DNA of 64,000 nt from Comamonadaceae bacterium (GCA_947476465.1 CANJQN010000002.1:1-64000), one strand, 5' to 3'. Shown: positions 20,534 to 28,682, numbered from the stretch's first letter. Numbers and translations are program-made. The notes: generated by a model not told the origin, from the sequence alone.

Positions 20534-21690
20534 GCCGGTACCCCCACGCTCGGCTCAAAGGCAATGCGCTCGAACCAGGCCCGCACCAGCGCCAGGTAGC
20601 GCGGGTCTTCGAGCAGAAAGGCGTCATGGCCATGCGGCGCGTCGATCTCGGCGTAACTGACGTGACGGCGGTTGTCGAGCAGCGCCTTGACGATCTCGCG
20701 GCTGCGCGCGGGCGAGAACCGCCAGTCGGTCGAAAAGCTCACCAACAGGAACTTCGCGGTGGCCGGCGCCAAGGCGTGCGTGAGGTTGCCGCCGTGGCGG
20801 CGCGCCGGGTCGAAGTAGTCGAGGGCGCGGGTGATCAGCAGGTAAGTGTTGGCGTCGAAGTATTCGCTGAACTTGTCGCCCTGGTAGCGCAGGTAGCTCT
20901 CGATCTGGAACTCGATGTCCAGCGTGGTGTAGCGATAGCCGTCGCCGGCGGCGGCGCCGACCGCGTTGCGCAACTGGCGGCCGAAGCGCTCGTTCATCAC
21001 GTCGTCAGACAGGTAGGTGATGTGGCCGATCATGCGGGCGATCCGCAGGCCGCGCTTGGGCACCACACCGTGCCGGTAGAAGTGGCCGCCATGAAAGTCG
21101 GGGTCGGTCACGATGGCGCGCCGGGCCACCTCGTTGAAGGCGATGTTCTCGGCGGTGAGGTTGGGCGCGCTGGCGATCACCGCCGCATGGCGCACGCGCG
21201 TGGGGTGCCGCAGCGTCCAGGACAGCGCCTGCATGCCGCCGAGACTGCCCCCCAGCACGGCCGCCAGCGTCTCGATGCCCATGGCGTCGAGCAGCCTGGC
21301 TTGCGCGTCGACCCAGTCTTCCACCGTCATCACGGGAAAGTCGGCGCCATACACCAGGCCAGTGTCGGGGTTCACGTGCATGGGGCCGGTGGAGCCAAAG
21401 CACGAGCCGAGGTTGTTCACGCCGATGACAAAGAAGCGGTCGGTGTCGACCGGCTTGCCGGGGCCGATCATGGTGTCCCACCAGCCTTCGGAGTTCTCCT
21501 GGCCCTGGTACACCCCGGCGACATGGTGGGAGGCATTGAGCGCGTGGCACACCAGCACCGCGTTGCTGCGCTCGGCATTGAGCGCGCCATAGGTTTCGTA
21601 GGCCAGGTCGTAATCACGGATCGACGCGCCGCTTTGCAGGGCGAGCGGCGGGTCGAAGTGCATGGACTGCGCGTGCGCAAGCAGGGTCAT
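20530..21690 (-). CDS. metX: Homoserine O-acyltransferase (MetX)
   Basis: 386-residue alpha/beta-hydrolase acyltransferase. It has the nucleophile serine in [10 protein letters not shown], the oxyanion [13 protein letters not shown] and the catalytic His in DAPHGHDAF. In betaproteobacteria MetX often uses succinyl-CoA rather than acetyl-CoA; the sequence alone does not settle this here. The ATG giving [16 protein letters not shown] matches family length. The frame stays open upstream to a TTG, but that part overlaps a terminator-like hairpin. No Shine-Dalgarno precedes the chosen ATG. Confidence 0.9.
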   Translation of the reverse strand: MTLLAHAQSMHFDPPLALQSGASIRDYDLAYETYGALNAERSNAVLVCHALNASHHVAGVYQGQENSEGWWDTMIGPGKPVDTDRFFVIGVNNLGSCFGSTGPMHVNPDTGLVYGADFPVMTVEDWVDAQARLLDAMGIETLAAVLGGSLGGMQALSWTLRHPTRVRHAAVIASAPNLTAENIAFNEVARRAIVTDPDFHGGHFYRHGVVPKRGLRIARMIGHITYLSDDVMNERFGRQLRNAVGAAAGDGYRYTTLDIEFQIESYLRYQGDKFSEYFDANTYLLITRALDYFDPARRHGGNLTHALAPATAKFLLVSFSTDWRFSPARSREIVKALLDNRRHVSYAEIDAPHGHDAFLLEDPRYLALVRAWFERIAFEPSVGVPA

Positions 21691-21703
21691 GGCCACCAAC
21701 AAC

Positions 21704-21736
21704 AAAAAACCGGCGACGCTAGAGGCGAGGCCGGTT
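21704..21736 (-). terminator. Terminator-like hairpin in metX leader (possible attenuator)
   Basis: On the minus strand AACCGGC and GCCGGTT form a 7-base stem with a 15-base loop, running straight into six T. The T run ends 13 bases before the metX ATG and after a plausible promoter, so it lies in the metX leader and could attenuate transcription. Confidence 0.55.
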
Positions 21737-21808
21737 GAAGTGGCTTCGTCTTTAGCAGAATTTATTAAAAGCGCCCGCAAGCGGAAGCAAATCGGCGCTG
21801 TCGGCGGC

Positions 21809-21838
21809 AGTATAGCGCCCGCCTCGTGCGGGCTCGAA
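21809..21838 (-). promoter_or_regulatory. Candidate metX promoter
   Basis: On the minus strand TTCGAG, 18 bases, then TATACT. It would give a leader of roughly 110 bases that carries the terminator-like hairpin. A small stem (GCCCGC/GCGGGC) lies within the spacer and may serve the upstream gene. Confidence 0.4.
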
Positions 21839-21861
21839 CACCGGCCTGGACGGCAGTTGCG

Positions 21862-22368
21862 TCACGCGTCGGTATCGACCTCGATCACGCGTGAGTCTCG
21901 CAGCTCGCGGACCACGCGCGTGAGCATCTGCAGGGTGTGCACGCACACCTCGTCGTCGGCGATGAGCATGGAGTGAATGGCCGTGGTGGCCACCATGCGG
22001 CCCGATTCCGGGTGCACGCCGAAGGTGATCCCCGAATGCGTGCGGCACAGATTCATCTCGAGGGCGACGCGAAAGGCGGCCTCACGCGCATGCGCAGGTG
22101 GCAGGCCGACATCACAGAAGAACTCGACGGCGTCGGTATCCGGGTTGTGGCGCAGCACGACGGTGGACTCGTTGAGCAGGAACCCGCCGTGGTCCAGGGC
22201 CTCCCGCGCCTGCGCCGGCCCCACCACGCGCTCGACGATGCGCGGCAGCATGTCCTGGAAGCGGCTGCGGCTTTCGGCCGCGAGCGCTTGTCCGTAGTCG
22301 ACGCCGGCCTGCACCAGCGCATCGGACATGCCCGGCGAACCGGGCTGGGACAGGTCAATGCTCATCAT
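21862..22368 (-). CDS. CesT-like type III secretion chaperone
   Basis: 168 residues, small and acidic at the C-terminus. The pattern fits class I type III chaperones: an N-terminal helix, beta strands around FLLNESTVVLRHN and VEFFCDVGL, a long helix PAHAREAAFRVALEMNL, strands SGITFGVHPESGRMVATTAI, and a final helix CVHTLQMLTRVVRELRD. A strong AGGAG lies upstream of the start. It follows, by 37 bases, a gene for a large protein with a disordered N-terminus, the usual order for an effector and its chaperone. Assignment rests on pattern and context; a different small alpha/beta protein is possible. Confidence 0.6.
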   Translation of the reverse strand: MMSIDLSQPGSPGMSDALVQAGVDYGQALAAESRSRFQDMLPRIVERVVGPAQAREALDHGGFLLNESTVVLRHNPDTDAVEFFCDVGLPPAHAREAAFRVALEMNLCRTHSGITFGVHPESGRMVATTAIHSMLIADDEVCVHTLQMLTRVVRELRDSRVIEVDTDA

Positions 22369-22405
22369 GCGGTTCTCCTGTGGATCGCAGCGCGCCGCGT
22401 GCGGC

Positions 22406-24085
22406 TTACTCGTGGTATGCCCCGGCCGGCTGGGCCAGCGCCCTGCGGCGGGTCAGGACGCAGGCAGGGACAACGGCGTTGACATGATCGCGCTGCACCG
22501 GCTGGCGCCGCGCTTTTTCGGCATCGAGCGATTTCTTGACGCCTTCGACCGCTCTGGCGGGAACGGTGGTGCCCACGCCCCAGGTGGCGCCCAGCAAGCC
22601 GTCAGTGACCAGGTTCGTGATCAGCTTGGCGCGCGGCGATTCGAAGTGAAAGGCGGCCGCGCGGCCCGAGAGCACCACCGCCGCCGTTTGCGCCCGATAC
22701 CACCAGCGCGCGAAGGCGGCCATGCTCGGGACGCCCATGCCGCCCTTTACACCCTTGCCCAGATCCTTGAGGTAACCACCGATCGCCTCGGAGCGGGGCT
22801 GACGAAGGTTGTCGATGTATTTGCGCATGGCGCCGGCCTTCTCGGGCGTGGACGCATCAAGCCACACCGGATCCATCTTGGTGAGCCAATACGGCAGCAA
22901 CGCGCGGTGCAGGCCGACGGCCAGGGTGCACAGCGCACCGCTGGCGATGCGCGCCTTGGTCACTGTCTCGGGCAGAAGGTCCTTGGTGACCAGCCCTGAG
23001 TCGACGAGCCCGTGGCCGATGGAAAACGAGCCGAACGCCGTCAGTTGAATGGCGTCGCGCACGGGCTCCTGCTTGTTGTACTGCATGTCGAGGCGGCCTT
23101 CCGCCGAGATGGCGATGCCAACCTCGGCGAAGCCGATGGCCAAGGCCTGGGCGGAATAACCCAGGGCGAAATTGACGGCCTTGGCGAGCTCCTGGGCTCG
23201 CGGCTCGGCATAGGACAGGACGTCCAGCGGCGGGTGGCGACCCATGGCCAGACCGACCATGCCGGACAAACCGAAACCCGCCCAGTAGACGATCTGACTG
23301 TGGACCACACTGCGCAGGACGTCACGCAAGCGCGCTTCGGCCAGCAGCTGGGGGAGCTCTTCGACCGTGACGTGCTCTTGCAGCAACACCGCCATGGTCG
23401 ACCAGATCCGGTTGGCTCGGCCAGTTGCGTTCGCGGACGGCGGTATCTCGGCCGACAGGCGCTCGTACAAAAGCTTGAAGTCTTTGTGAAACTCATCAAT
23501 GCTGGTGTAGACGGTCGTTCTGTTCCCTGGCGGGGCCGAGGGTTGACCCACCGCATGGCCTTCAACCACCGAGATCGCGTCGCTGAGCATCAGCTTGTGC
23601 GCGATCGTCGCATCGGCGGGAAAGCCCTCCAGGAGGGAGCTGCCGGGGTCGGCAGGCTGGGTCGTCCGCGCTTTGGGGGCCGGGGTGTGAAACGTTGTTG
23701 ACTTCGATTCGGGTTCTAGCCGCGTGCGGGAAGAGCGCCCGCCCGCGTTCGGGCTGAAGTTGCGCTGGAACGAGCTTGCGAGGAGGTCGCCCGCGAGGTG
23801 CCGCTTGATGCCATTCAATCGATAGCCGCCACCGGAGGCGGGTGCGTCCCCGGATTCCTCGTTCACGGGCGACAGGTGGTGGAGAAGTGGCTCGGGCGGC
23901 GAGCTCAGCACGCTCGGCCCGGAGCTGGGCTGCGGCGAGGGCCGCGCCGGCATGACCGGCGTGAGCATGCTCGGCGGCAAGGACTTGGACTCGGGCCGTG
24001 GCGGCTGACCCAGGTTCCCTTGCTTTGAATGCGCGGCCAGGCCGCCGTTGTGATAAGCGCCCGGGCTCGCTATGGTGGAGGTCAT
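22406..24085 (-). CDS. Large unrecognised protein, candidate type III effector
   Basis: 559 residues with no family I recognise. Residues 1-150 are rich in Ser, Pro and Gly and look disordered, as in secreted effectors. The remainder is mostly helical, with hydrophobic segments at about 264-282, 303-327, 380-400 and 505-530 that could enter a host membrane or pack a helical bundle. A CesT-like chaperone gene follows immediately. No secretion-apparatus gene is in the window, so it would be an orphan effector whose secretion genes lie elsewhere. A perfect inverted repeat covers its presumed -10 box. Confidence 0.6.
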   Translation of the reverse strand: MTSTIASPGAYHNGGLAAHSKQGNLGQPPRPESKSLPPSMLTPVMPARPSPQPSSGPSVLSSPPEPLLHHLSPVNEESGDAPASGGGYRLNGIKRHLAGDLLASSFQRNFSPNAGGRSSRTRLEPESKSTTFHTPAPKARTTQPADPGSSLLEGFPADATIAHKLMLSDAISVVEGHAVGQPSAPPGNRTTVYTSIDEFHKDFKLLYERLSAEIPPSANATGRANRIWSTMAVLLQEHVTVEELPQLLAEARLRDVLRSVVHSQIVYWAGFGLSGMVGLAMGRHPPLDVLSYAEPRAQELAKAVNFALGYSAQALAIGFAEVGIAISAEGRLDMQYNKQEPVRDAIQLTAFGSFSIGHGLVDSGLVTKDLLPETVTKARIASGALCTLAVGLHRALLPYWLTKMDPVWLDASTPEKAGAMRKYIDNLRQPRSEAIGGYLKDLGKGVKGGMGVPSMAAFARWWYRAQTAAVVLSGRAAAFHFESPRAKLITNLVTDGLLGATWGVGTTVPARAVEGVKKSLDAEKARRQPVQRDHVNAVVPACVLTRRRALAQPAGAYHE

Positions 24086-24119
24086 GAAATGAAAGGCGGC
24101 GCGCCAAAGTGAGTACTAA

Positions 24120-24146
24120 GGGTCAAAGAGTATAGGCATTTGACCC
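24120..24146 (-). promoter_or_regulatory. Palindromic operator over the promoter of the effector-like gene
   Basis: GGGTCAAA, 11 bases, TTTGACCC: two perfect 8-base arms. On the minus strand the spacer holds TATACT, with TTGCTT 16 bases upstream as a possible -35. The dyad straddles the -10, as expected for a repressor site, and lies 35 bases before the start codon. Confidence 0.6.
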
Positions 24147-24334
24147 CCAAAAGCAACAACATCGGCTGAGCAGATGTGTCGTATGCGCGCAAACCAGCGC
24201 GAAAGCCGCAGGAAAAACAAGACTTGCCGCGTGAATTGGCCGACAATGCGGGCGGCCGTCTTAGACGGTCATTCATGCGGTGTTTGTCTGGTTCGCGTCT
24301 TGAACGCAGTAGTCGAGTTTGTGATTGCGCTTTC

Positions 24335-24368
24335 GGCTCCATCGCTTTTTGCGTTTTTCTGAGGAGCC
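24335..24368 (+). promoter_or_regulatory. Leader hairpin sequestering the Shine-Dalgarno of the first RRM gene
   Basis: GGCTCC pairs with GGAGCC over a 22-base loop that begins ATCGCTTT. The GGAG in the 3' arm is the ribosome-binding site, five to nine bases before the ATG. The second RRM gene has the same design with a different but compensated stem. Confidence 0.55.
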
Positions 24369-24372
24369 TTTG

Positions 24373-24765
24373 ATGGGCAACAAACTCTACGTGGGCAACC
24401 TGCCCTATTCCTATCGCGACCAAGACATGGAACAGGCTTTCGCCCAGTTCGGCACTGTCTCCAGCGCACGCGTCATGATGGAGCGCGACACTGGCCGCTC
24501 CAAAGGTTTCGGCTTTGTCGAAATGGGCAGCGAAGCTGAAGCCCAAGCCGCCATCCGTGGCATGAACGGCCAGCAAATCGGCGGCCGTGGTCTCGTGGTC
24601 AACGAAGCCCGCCCGATGGAGCCGCGCACTGGCGGCGGCGGTGGTTTCGGCGGTGGCGGCGGCGGTGGTGGCGGCTATGGCGGCGGCGGCGGCGGCCGCA
24701 GCGGTGGTGGTGGTGGCGGCGGATACGGTGGTGGCGGCGGCGGCGGTAGCCGTGGCGGCTACTGA
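24373..24765 (+). CDS. Glycine-rich RRM RNA-binding protein 1
   Basis: 130 residues. One RNA-recognition motif occupies residues 1-80, with RNP2 LYVGNLPY at 5-12 and RNP1 KGFGFVEM at about 44-51. A glycine-rich tail with scattered Tyr, Arg and Ser follows. Such proteins act as RNA chaperones and are cold-induced in cyanobacteria and some proteobacteria. The downstream gene is a paralogue with near-identical RRM and a longer tail, which indicates tandem duplication. It has its own terminator. The leader puts the ribosome-binding site in a hairpin. Confidence 0.93.
   Translation: MGNKLYVGNLPYSYRDQDMEQAFAQFGTVSSARVMMERDTGRSKGFGFVEMGSEAEAQAAIRGMNGQQIGGRGLVVNEARPMEPRTGGGGGFGGGGGGGGGYGGGGGGRSGGGGGGGYGGGGGGGSRGGY
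24633..24762 (+). repeat. GGC/GGT triplet-rich tail of RRM gene 1
   Basis: Low-complexity run of glycine codons (GGC and GGT, with TAC, AGC and CGC interruptions) encoding the C-terminal tail. It is prone to length change by slippage. Confidence 0.85.
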
Positions 24766-24787
24766 TCGATTAGTCGGTCAAGCAACA

Positions 24788-24812
24788 AGGGGCCCTTCGG
24801 GGCCCTTTTTTT
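24788..24812 (+). terminator. Rho-independent terminator of RRM gene 1
   Basis: Eight-base stem closed by a CTTCGG tetraloop and followed by seven T. It separates the first RRM transcript from the second. Confidence 0.92.
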
Positions 24813-24845
24813 GTTTTCAATCTGCGATGGCGGGGGTTTTTGCGC

Positions 24846-24876
24846 TTGCATGGCTCCCGGATGTGTGTTCCATAAT
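24846..24876 (+). promoter_or_regulatory. Candidate promoter of RRM gene 2
   Basis: TTGCAT, 19 bases, CATAAT. It would give a leader of about 125 bases, long like those of cold-shock mRNAs, containing the hairpin at 24960-25000. Confidence 0.35.
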
Positions 24877-24959
24877 GGTCGAGCGCAGGTCTGATGGGCC
24901 GCGCGAGGATTGCGGTGAACAGGTCACTTTCGCGTTGCTGTTCGGTAGAAGGCGCATTC

Positions 24960-25000
24960 GGGACTCCATCGCTTTAGGTCAATGTTTCTATAGGAGTCCC
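24960..25000 (+). promoter_or_regulatory. Leader hairpin sequestering the Shine-Dalgarno of the second RRM gene
   Basis: GGGACTCC pairs perfectly with GGAGTCCC over a 25-base loop that begins ATCGCTTT. The AGGAG ribosome-binding site overlaps the 3' arm. Compared with the first gene the stem sequence differs but pairing is kept, while the loop start is identical. Confidence 0.6.
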
Positions 25001-25006
25001 AGAACG

Positions 25007-25618
25007 ATGGGCAACAAACTCTACGTGGGCAATCTGCCCTATTCCGTGCGCGACAGCGATCTCGAACAGGCGTTCGGCCAGTTCGGTGCCGTGACCAGTG
25101 CCAAGGTCATGATGGAGCGCGACACTGGCCGCTCCAAAGGTTTCGGCTTCGTCGAAATGGGCAGCGATGCGGAAGCGCAAGCCGCCATCAACGGCATGAA
25201 CGGCCAGCCCCTGGGTGGCCGAAGCGTGGTGGTCAACGAAGCCCGCCCGATGGAGCCGCGGACTGGCGGCGGCGGCGGTTACGGTGGCGGCGGCGGCGGC
25301 GGTTACGGTGGCGGCGGCGGCGGCGGCAGCGGTGGCGGTTACGGTGGCGGCGGCGGCAGCGGTGGCGGCGGCGGCAGTGGCGGCGGTTACGGTGGCGGCA
25401 GCAGCGGCGGCGGCGGCGGCGGTTACGGTGGTGGTGGCGGTAGCCGAAGCGGCGGCGGCGGCAGCCGAAGCGGCGGCGGCGGTAGCCGAAGCGGTGGCGG
25501 TGGCGGTGGTGGCGGATACGGTGGTGGTGGCGGCAGCGACGGCGGTTTCCGCAGCCCGTATGGCTCGGGCCCGAGAGGCGGCGGCAGCCGCAGTGGTGGC
25601 GGCGGCGGCGGCTACTGA
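25007..25618 (+). CDS. Glycine-rich RRM RNA-binding protein 2
   Basis: 203 residues. The RRM (1-80) is nearly identical to that of the neighbouring gene, with LYVGNLPYSVRD and SKGFGFVEMGS. The tail of about 120 residues is almost all Gly with Tyr, Ser and Arg, including three copies of a SRSGGGG-type unit. The RGG/YGG-like content suits RNA binding and possibly condensate formation. Its own promoter, long leader and terminator indicate independent regulation from the first copy. Confidence 0.93.
   Translation: MGNKLYVGNLPYSVRDSDLEQAFGQFGAVTSAKVMMERDTGRSKGFGFVEMGSDAEAQAAINGMNGQPLGGRSVVVNEARPMEPRTGGGGGYGGGGGGGYGGGGGGGSGGGYGGGGGSGGGGGSGGGYGGGSSGGGGGGYGGGGGSRSGGGGSRSGGGGSRSGGGGGGGGYGGGGGSDGGFRSPYGSGPRGGGSRSGGGGGGY
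25260..25615 (+). repeat. GGC/GGT triplet-rich tail of RRM gene 2
   Basis: About 355 bases of glycine-codon repeats, including three adjacent repeats of a unit encoding SRSGGGG. Longer than in the first copy, which fits repeat expansion after duplication. Confidence 0.85.
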
Positions 25619-25636
25619 GCACGTCTCGATTTCATA

Positions 25637-25658
25637 AAACGGGGCTTCGGCCCCGTTT
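25637..25658 (+). terminator. Terminator of RRM gene 2
   Basis: Nine-base stem AAACGGGGC/GCCCCGTTT with a TTCG loop, then CGTTTTG. Confidence 0.88.
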
Positions 25659-25684
25659 CGTTTTGGGCGATGCCCCAGCGCCGG

Positions 25685-26500
25685 TCAGCCTTCGTTGTGG
25701 CGGTGCTTGCGCGGACGGCCCGCCATCAGGCGGTCGAACAGCGCGTCGGGCATCACACGCAGCAGCTGTGCCACCCAGCGCATCTGCCACGGAATAACCC
25801 GGTGGCGCACACCCGCCGCGATGGCGGCGAAGGCCAGCTCAGCGAACGCCACGGGCTGCATCAGGAACGGCATGGCGTAGCGATTGCGCGCGGTCAGGGG
25901 GGTGGCCACGAAGCCGGGGCTGAGAGTGACCACCCGCACGCCGCTAGCCCGCAGCTCGCCGCGCAGGGATTCGCAGTAGCTGATCACGCTGGCCTTGCTG
26001 GCGCAGTAGGCGCCGTGGCCGGGCAGGCCTCGCACCCCGGCCACGCTGGCGATGCCCACAAGCGTGCCGCCCGCGCGTTCACGCATGGGCGCCACGAAAG
26101 GCTGGAAGGTGGCGGCCAGCCCGAGCTGGTTGACCGCAAACACGCGCGCCATGACATCAAGGTCTTCGCGGTGAGCCGTGTCCACGCCCACGCTGATGCC
26201 CGCGCAGGCAATGACCACATCCGGCAGGCCCTGGGTCGCGATGCAGGCCTGGCCGGCCGAGACGATGCTGTCGGTCTGGGCCACATCGGCCTCATACACG
26301 TGCCAGCACTGCGGGGGCAGTCTAGCGGCGCGCGCCCAGGCCTCAATCTCGCGGGTGCGCCGACCCACCAGTGCGAGGCTCCAGCCGTCCCGCGCGTAGC
26401 GCGCGGCCAGCGCCTGGCCGATGCCGCTGGAGGCGCCCGTGATGTAGACAAGACGGGTCAATGGCACCGCAGGGGCACCTGGCACGGAGCGGCTACCCAC
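25685..26500 (-). CDS. Short-chain dehydrogenase/reductase
   Basis: 271 residues. Classical SDR: the nucleotide-binding YITGASSGIGQ is at about 19-29, the catalytic Ser is in GIASVAG and the Tyr/Lys pair is in YCASK. The substrate is unknown; the basic tail RPRKHRHNEG is unusual. The GTG start overlaps the lptC stop by eight bases, suggesting coupling; a GTG 12 codons later is possible. In other proteobacteria this place after lptC is held by lptA and lptB. Confidence 0.85.
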   Translation of the reverse strand: MGSRSVPGAPAVPLTRLVYITGASSGIGQALAARYARDGWSLALVGRRTREIEAWARAARLPPQCWHVYEADVAQTDSIVSAGQACIATQGLPDVVIACAGISVGVDTAHREDLDVMARVFAVNQLGLAATFQPFVAPMRERAGGTLVGIASVAGVRGLPGHGAYCASKASVISYCESLRGELRASGVRVVTLSPGFVATPLTARNRYAMPFLMQPVAFAELAFAAIAAGVRHRVIPWQMRWVAQLLRVMPDALFDRLMAGRPRKHRHNEG

Positions 26501-27143
26501 CTTGGGGACGGCCCGCAGCGCTGATCACGCCACGCACCCGGCCGTCGAGCTGCAGCACCCGTTCGAGGTTGGAGTAATCGAGCCGGTCGCCGGTGAATTG
26601 GTCCTTGCCTCGGGTGAGCACGACCGGGCGGTTGGAGCGCAGCTGCTCGGTGTCGACGAACACATGCAGGAACTCGCTACGGATCTCCATGCGCGGGCGC
26701 TCCTGGCCGGCGGGGCCGCGGCTGGCCTCCCGCACGACGACCGCGTCGCCGAACAACTGGAGTTCCGAGCCGTCACCGTTGGTCAGTGCTCGCTTAGCTG
26801 TCGCCGTAGTCAATTCGCCACGCTCATTGAAAGCGCGCACGCGCGGCTGGTCAATCTCCAGCGTGTCGGTGTCCGGGTAATGCCGGCCTTCAACCCCGAA
26901 CACCTCGCTGCGCAGCTTGCCGGCCGGATCGAAATTGCGCACAGCGAAGCCGCGCATGAAGTAGTCGGGTTCGTGCGTCGGCGCCGCTGCGGGCGCCCGC
27001 GGCGCGAACACCGGCGTGTTGCGTGCCAGCCAGTAGGTGCCAAGAGCCACCAGCCCCATCAAGATCACCGGCAGATAGACGGCAAGCCGGTCCGCCGTGC
27101 GTCGCAGCCGGCTCCAGGAGCGCGCCAGCGCCGGTGCCCTCAT
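26493..27143 (-). CDS. lptC: LPS export protein LptC
   Basis: 216 residues. A single transmembrane helix near the N-terminus (about 22-42) is followed by the periplasmic LptC beta-jellyroll (residues about 60-205). LptC links the LptBFG transporter to periplasmic LptA. It overlaps the kdsC stop by four bases and is in an operon kdsD-kdsC-lptC. Confidence 0.9.
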   Translation of the reverse strand: MRAPALARSWSRLRRTADRLAVYLPVILMGLVALGTYWLARNTPVFAPRAPAAAPTHEPDYFMRGFAVRNFDPAGKLRSEVFGVEGRHYPDTDTLEIDQPRVRAFNERGELTTATAKRALTNGDGSELQLFGDAVVVREASRGPAGQERPRMEIRSEFLHVFVDTEQLRSNRPVVLTRGKDQFTGDRLDYSNLERVLQLDGRVRGVISAAGRPQGG

Positions 27144-27682
27144 CGATAGCCCTCCAGCAAGGCGGCGTAGCGGCCGCTGGCCACCAGGAGCAGGTCGCAG
27201 AACTCGCGCGCCGCACCATGGCCGCCGGCCGCCTGGGTGACATAAGCGGCCTGCGCCTTCACCTCCGCATGGGCATTGGCCGGGGCGGCGGCGAAAGCGC
27301 AGCGGCGCAGCACCGGCAGGTCGGGCCAGTCGTCGCCGATGGCGGCGGCCTGCGACCAGTCCAGACCCAGGGCGGCCAGCGTGCGTTCGGCGGCGGGCGC
27401 CTTGTCCTCGACGCCAAAGTACGCATGGGCGATGCCCAGCGCGGCCAGCCGCGCACGCAGCGGCGCCGAATCACGGCCGGTGATCACCACCGGCTCGATG
27501 CCCGCACGCGCCAGGAGCTTGAGGCCCAGCCCGTCGAGGATGTTGAAGCGCTTCTGCGACTCGCCCTCGGCCGACAGGTATAGGCCGCCATCGGTGAGCA
27601 CGCCGTCGACGTCGAAGAAGGCCACGCGCACACCCTGCGCGGACAGCAGCACCTCGGGTGCGAAGCGCAGGCTCGGGGTCAT
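27140..27682 (-). CDS. kdsC: 3-deoxy-D-manno-octulosonate 8-phosphate phosphatase
   Basis: 180-residue HAD phosphatase of the tetrameric C0 type, which removes phosphate from KDO-8-phosphate. Motif I is FFDVDGVLTDG, motif II is VITGRDS and motif IV is IGDDWPDLPVL. It starts four bases after kdsD. Confidence 0.92.
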   Translation of the reverse strand: MTPSLRFAPEVLLSAQGVRVAFFDVDGVLTDGGLYLSAEGESQKRFNILDGLGLKLLARAGIEPVVITGRDSAPLRARLAALGIAHAYFGVEDKAPAAERTLAALGLDWSQAAAIGDDWPDLPVLRRCAFAAAPANAHAEVKAQAAYVTQAAGGHGAAREFCDLLLVASGRYAALLEGYR

Positions 27683-27686
27683 GGCT

Positions 27687-28682
27687 TCAGATCACCTTGG
27701 CGCGCATCAGGTCGTTGCTGTTGACGGCGCCGCACAGGCGGCCGTTCTCGTCGACCACCAACACGCTGGTGATGCGATGCAGCTCCATCAGCTCGGCGGC
27801 CTCGACGGCCAGCACGTCGGCGCGGATGGTGCGGGGCCCCGGATGCATCACCTCGCGCGCGACCAGCCCGCGCAGGTCGGTGCCTTTTTCGATCAGGCGC
27901 CGCAGGTCGCCGTCGGTGAAGATGCCCAGCACGCGCTGCTGCGCGTCGACCACGGCCGAAGCGCCCAGCCCCGTGCGACTCATCTCGCGCATGAGTTCGG
28001 AGAACCCGGCATCGGCCTGGACACGCGGCACCTGGTCACCCGAGCGCATCACGTCCAACAGGTGCGTCAGCAACTTGCGGCCCAGGGCGCCGCCGGGGTG
28101 CGAGCGGGCGAAGTCCTCGGGCCGAAAGCCCCGCGCGTCCAGCAGCGCCACCGCAAGGGCGTCCCCCAGCGCCAGCTGCGCGGTGGTGCTGGCAGTGGGC
28201 GCAAGGTTGTGCGGGCAGGCCTCCTTCTCGACACCGCTGTCGAGAACGATATCGGCGTGCCGCGCCAGCGAGGACTGGGCCTTGCCGGTCATGGCCACCA
28301 CCGGCGCGCCCAGACGCTTGATGCCCGGCAAGATAGCGGTAATCTCGTCGCTTTCGCCGCCGTTGGAAATCATGAGCACCAGGTCGATGGCCTTGATCAT
28401 GCCCAGATCACCATGGCTGGCTTCGCCCGGATGGACGAACATGGCCGCCGTCCCGGTGGAGGCCAGCGTCGCCGCTATCTTGCGGCCGACGTGCCCGCTT
28501 TTCCCCATGCCCATCACCACCACCCGGCCGCGCACGTGCAGCATGGCCTCGACCGCGCGAGCAAAGCCTTCGCCGGTGCGCCGCTTGAGGTCAAGCACGG
28601 CGGTGGCTTCGATCTCGAAGGTCTCGTGCGCCAGTTGCAGGGCGCGCATGGCGTCAAAGGGCGGGGAAGCGGCGTTACTCAT
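27687..28682 (-). CDS. kdsD: Arabinose-5-phosphate isomerase
   Basis: 331 residues. An N-terminal SIS sugar-isomerase domain (MGMGKSGHVGRKIAATLASTG region and SNGGESDEI) is followed by two CBS domains (from about 205). It converts ribulose-5-phosphate to arabinose-5-phosphate, the first step to KDO. First gene of the kdsD-kdsC-lptC-SDR operon, divergent from the antiporter gene with a 92-base gap. Confidence 0.92.
   Translation of the reverse strand: MSNAASPPFDAMRALQLAHETFEIEATAVLDLKRRTGEGFARAVEAMLHVRGRVVVMGMGKSGHVGRKIAATLASTGTAAMFVHPGEASHGDLGMIKAIDLVLMISNGGESDEITAILPGIKRLGAPVVAMTGKAQSSLARHADIVLDSGVEKEACPHNLAPTASTTAQLALGDALAVALLDARGFRPEDFARSHPGGALGRKLLTHLLDVMRSGDQVPRVQADAGFSELMREMSRTGLGASAVVDAQQRVLGIFTDGDLRRLIEKGTDLRGLVAREVMHPGPRTIRADVLAVEAAELMELHRITSVLVVDENGRLCGAVNSNDLMRAKVI

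Noticed and set aside
21816..21845. GTTCGAGCCC resembling a tRNA T-arm end
   Set aside because: The 5' half of the T stem and any cloverleaf are missing; a simple GC hairpin and promoter explain it better.
24179..24203. Imperfect PIP-like box (TTCGC-N15-TACGA on the minus strand) before the effector-like gene
   Set aside because: The second half-site has two mismatches and the spacing to the -10 does not fit the known arrangement.
25260..25615. Repetitive tract that could be mistaken for a CRISPR array
   Set aside because: Codon-phase glycine repeats inside an open reading frame, with no spacers.
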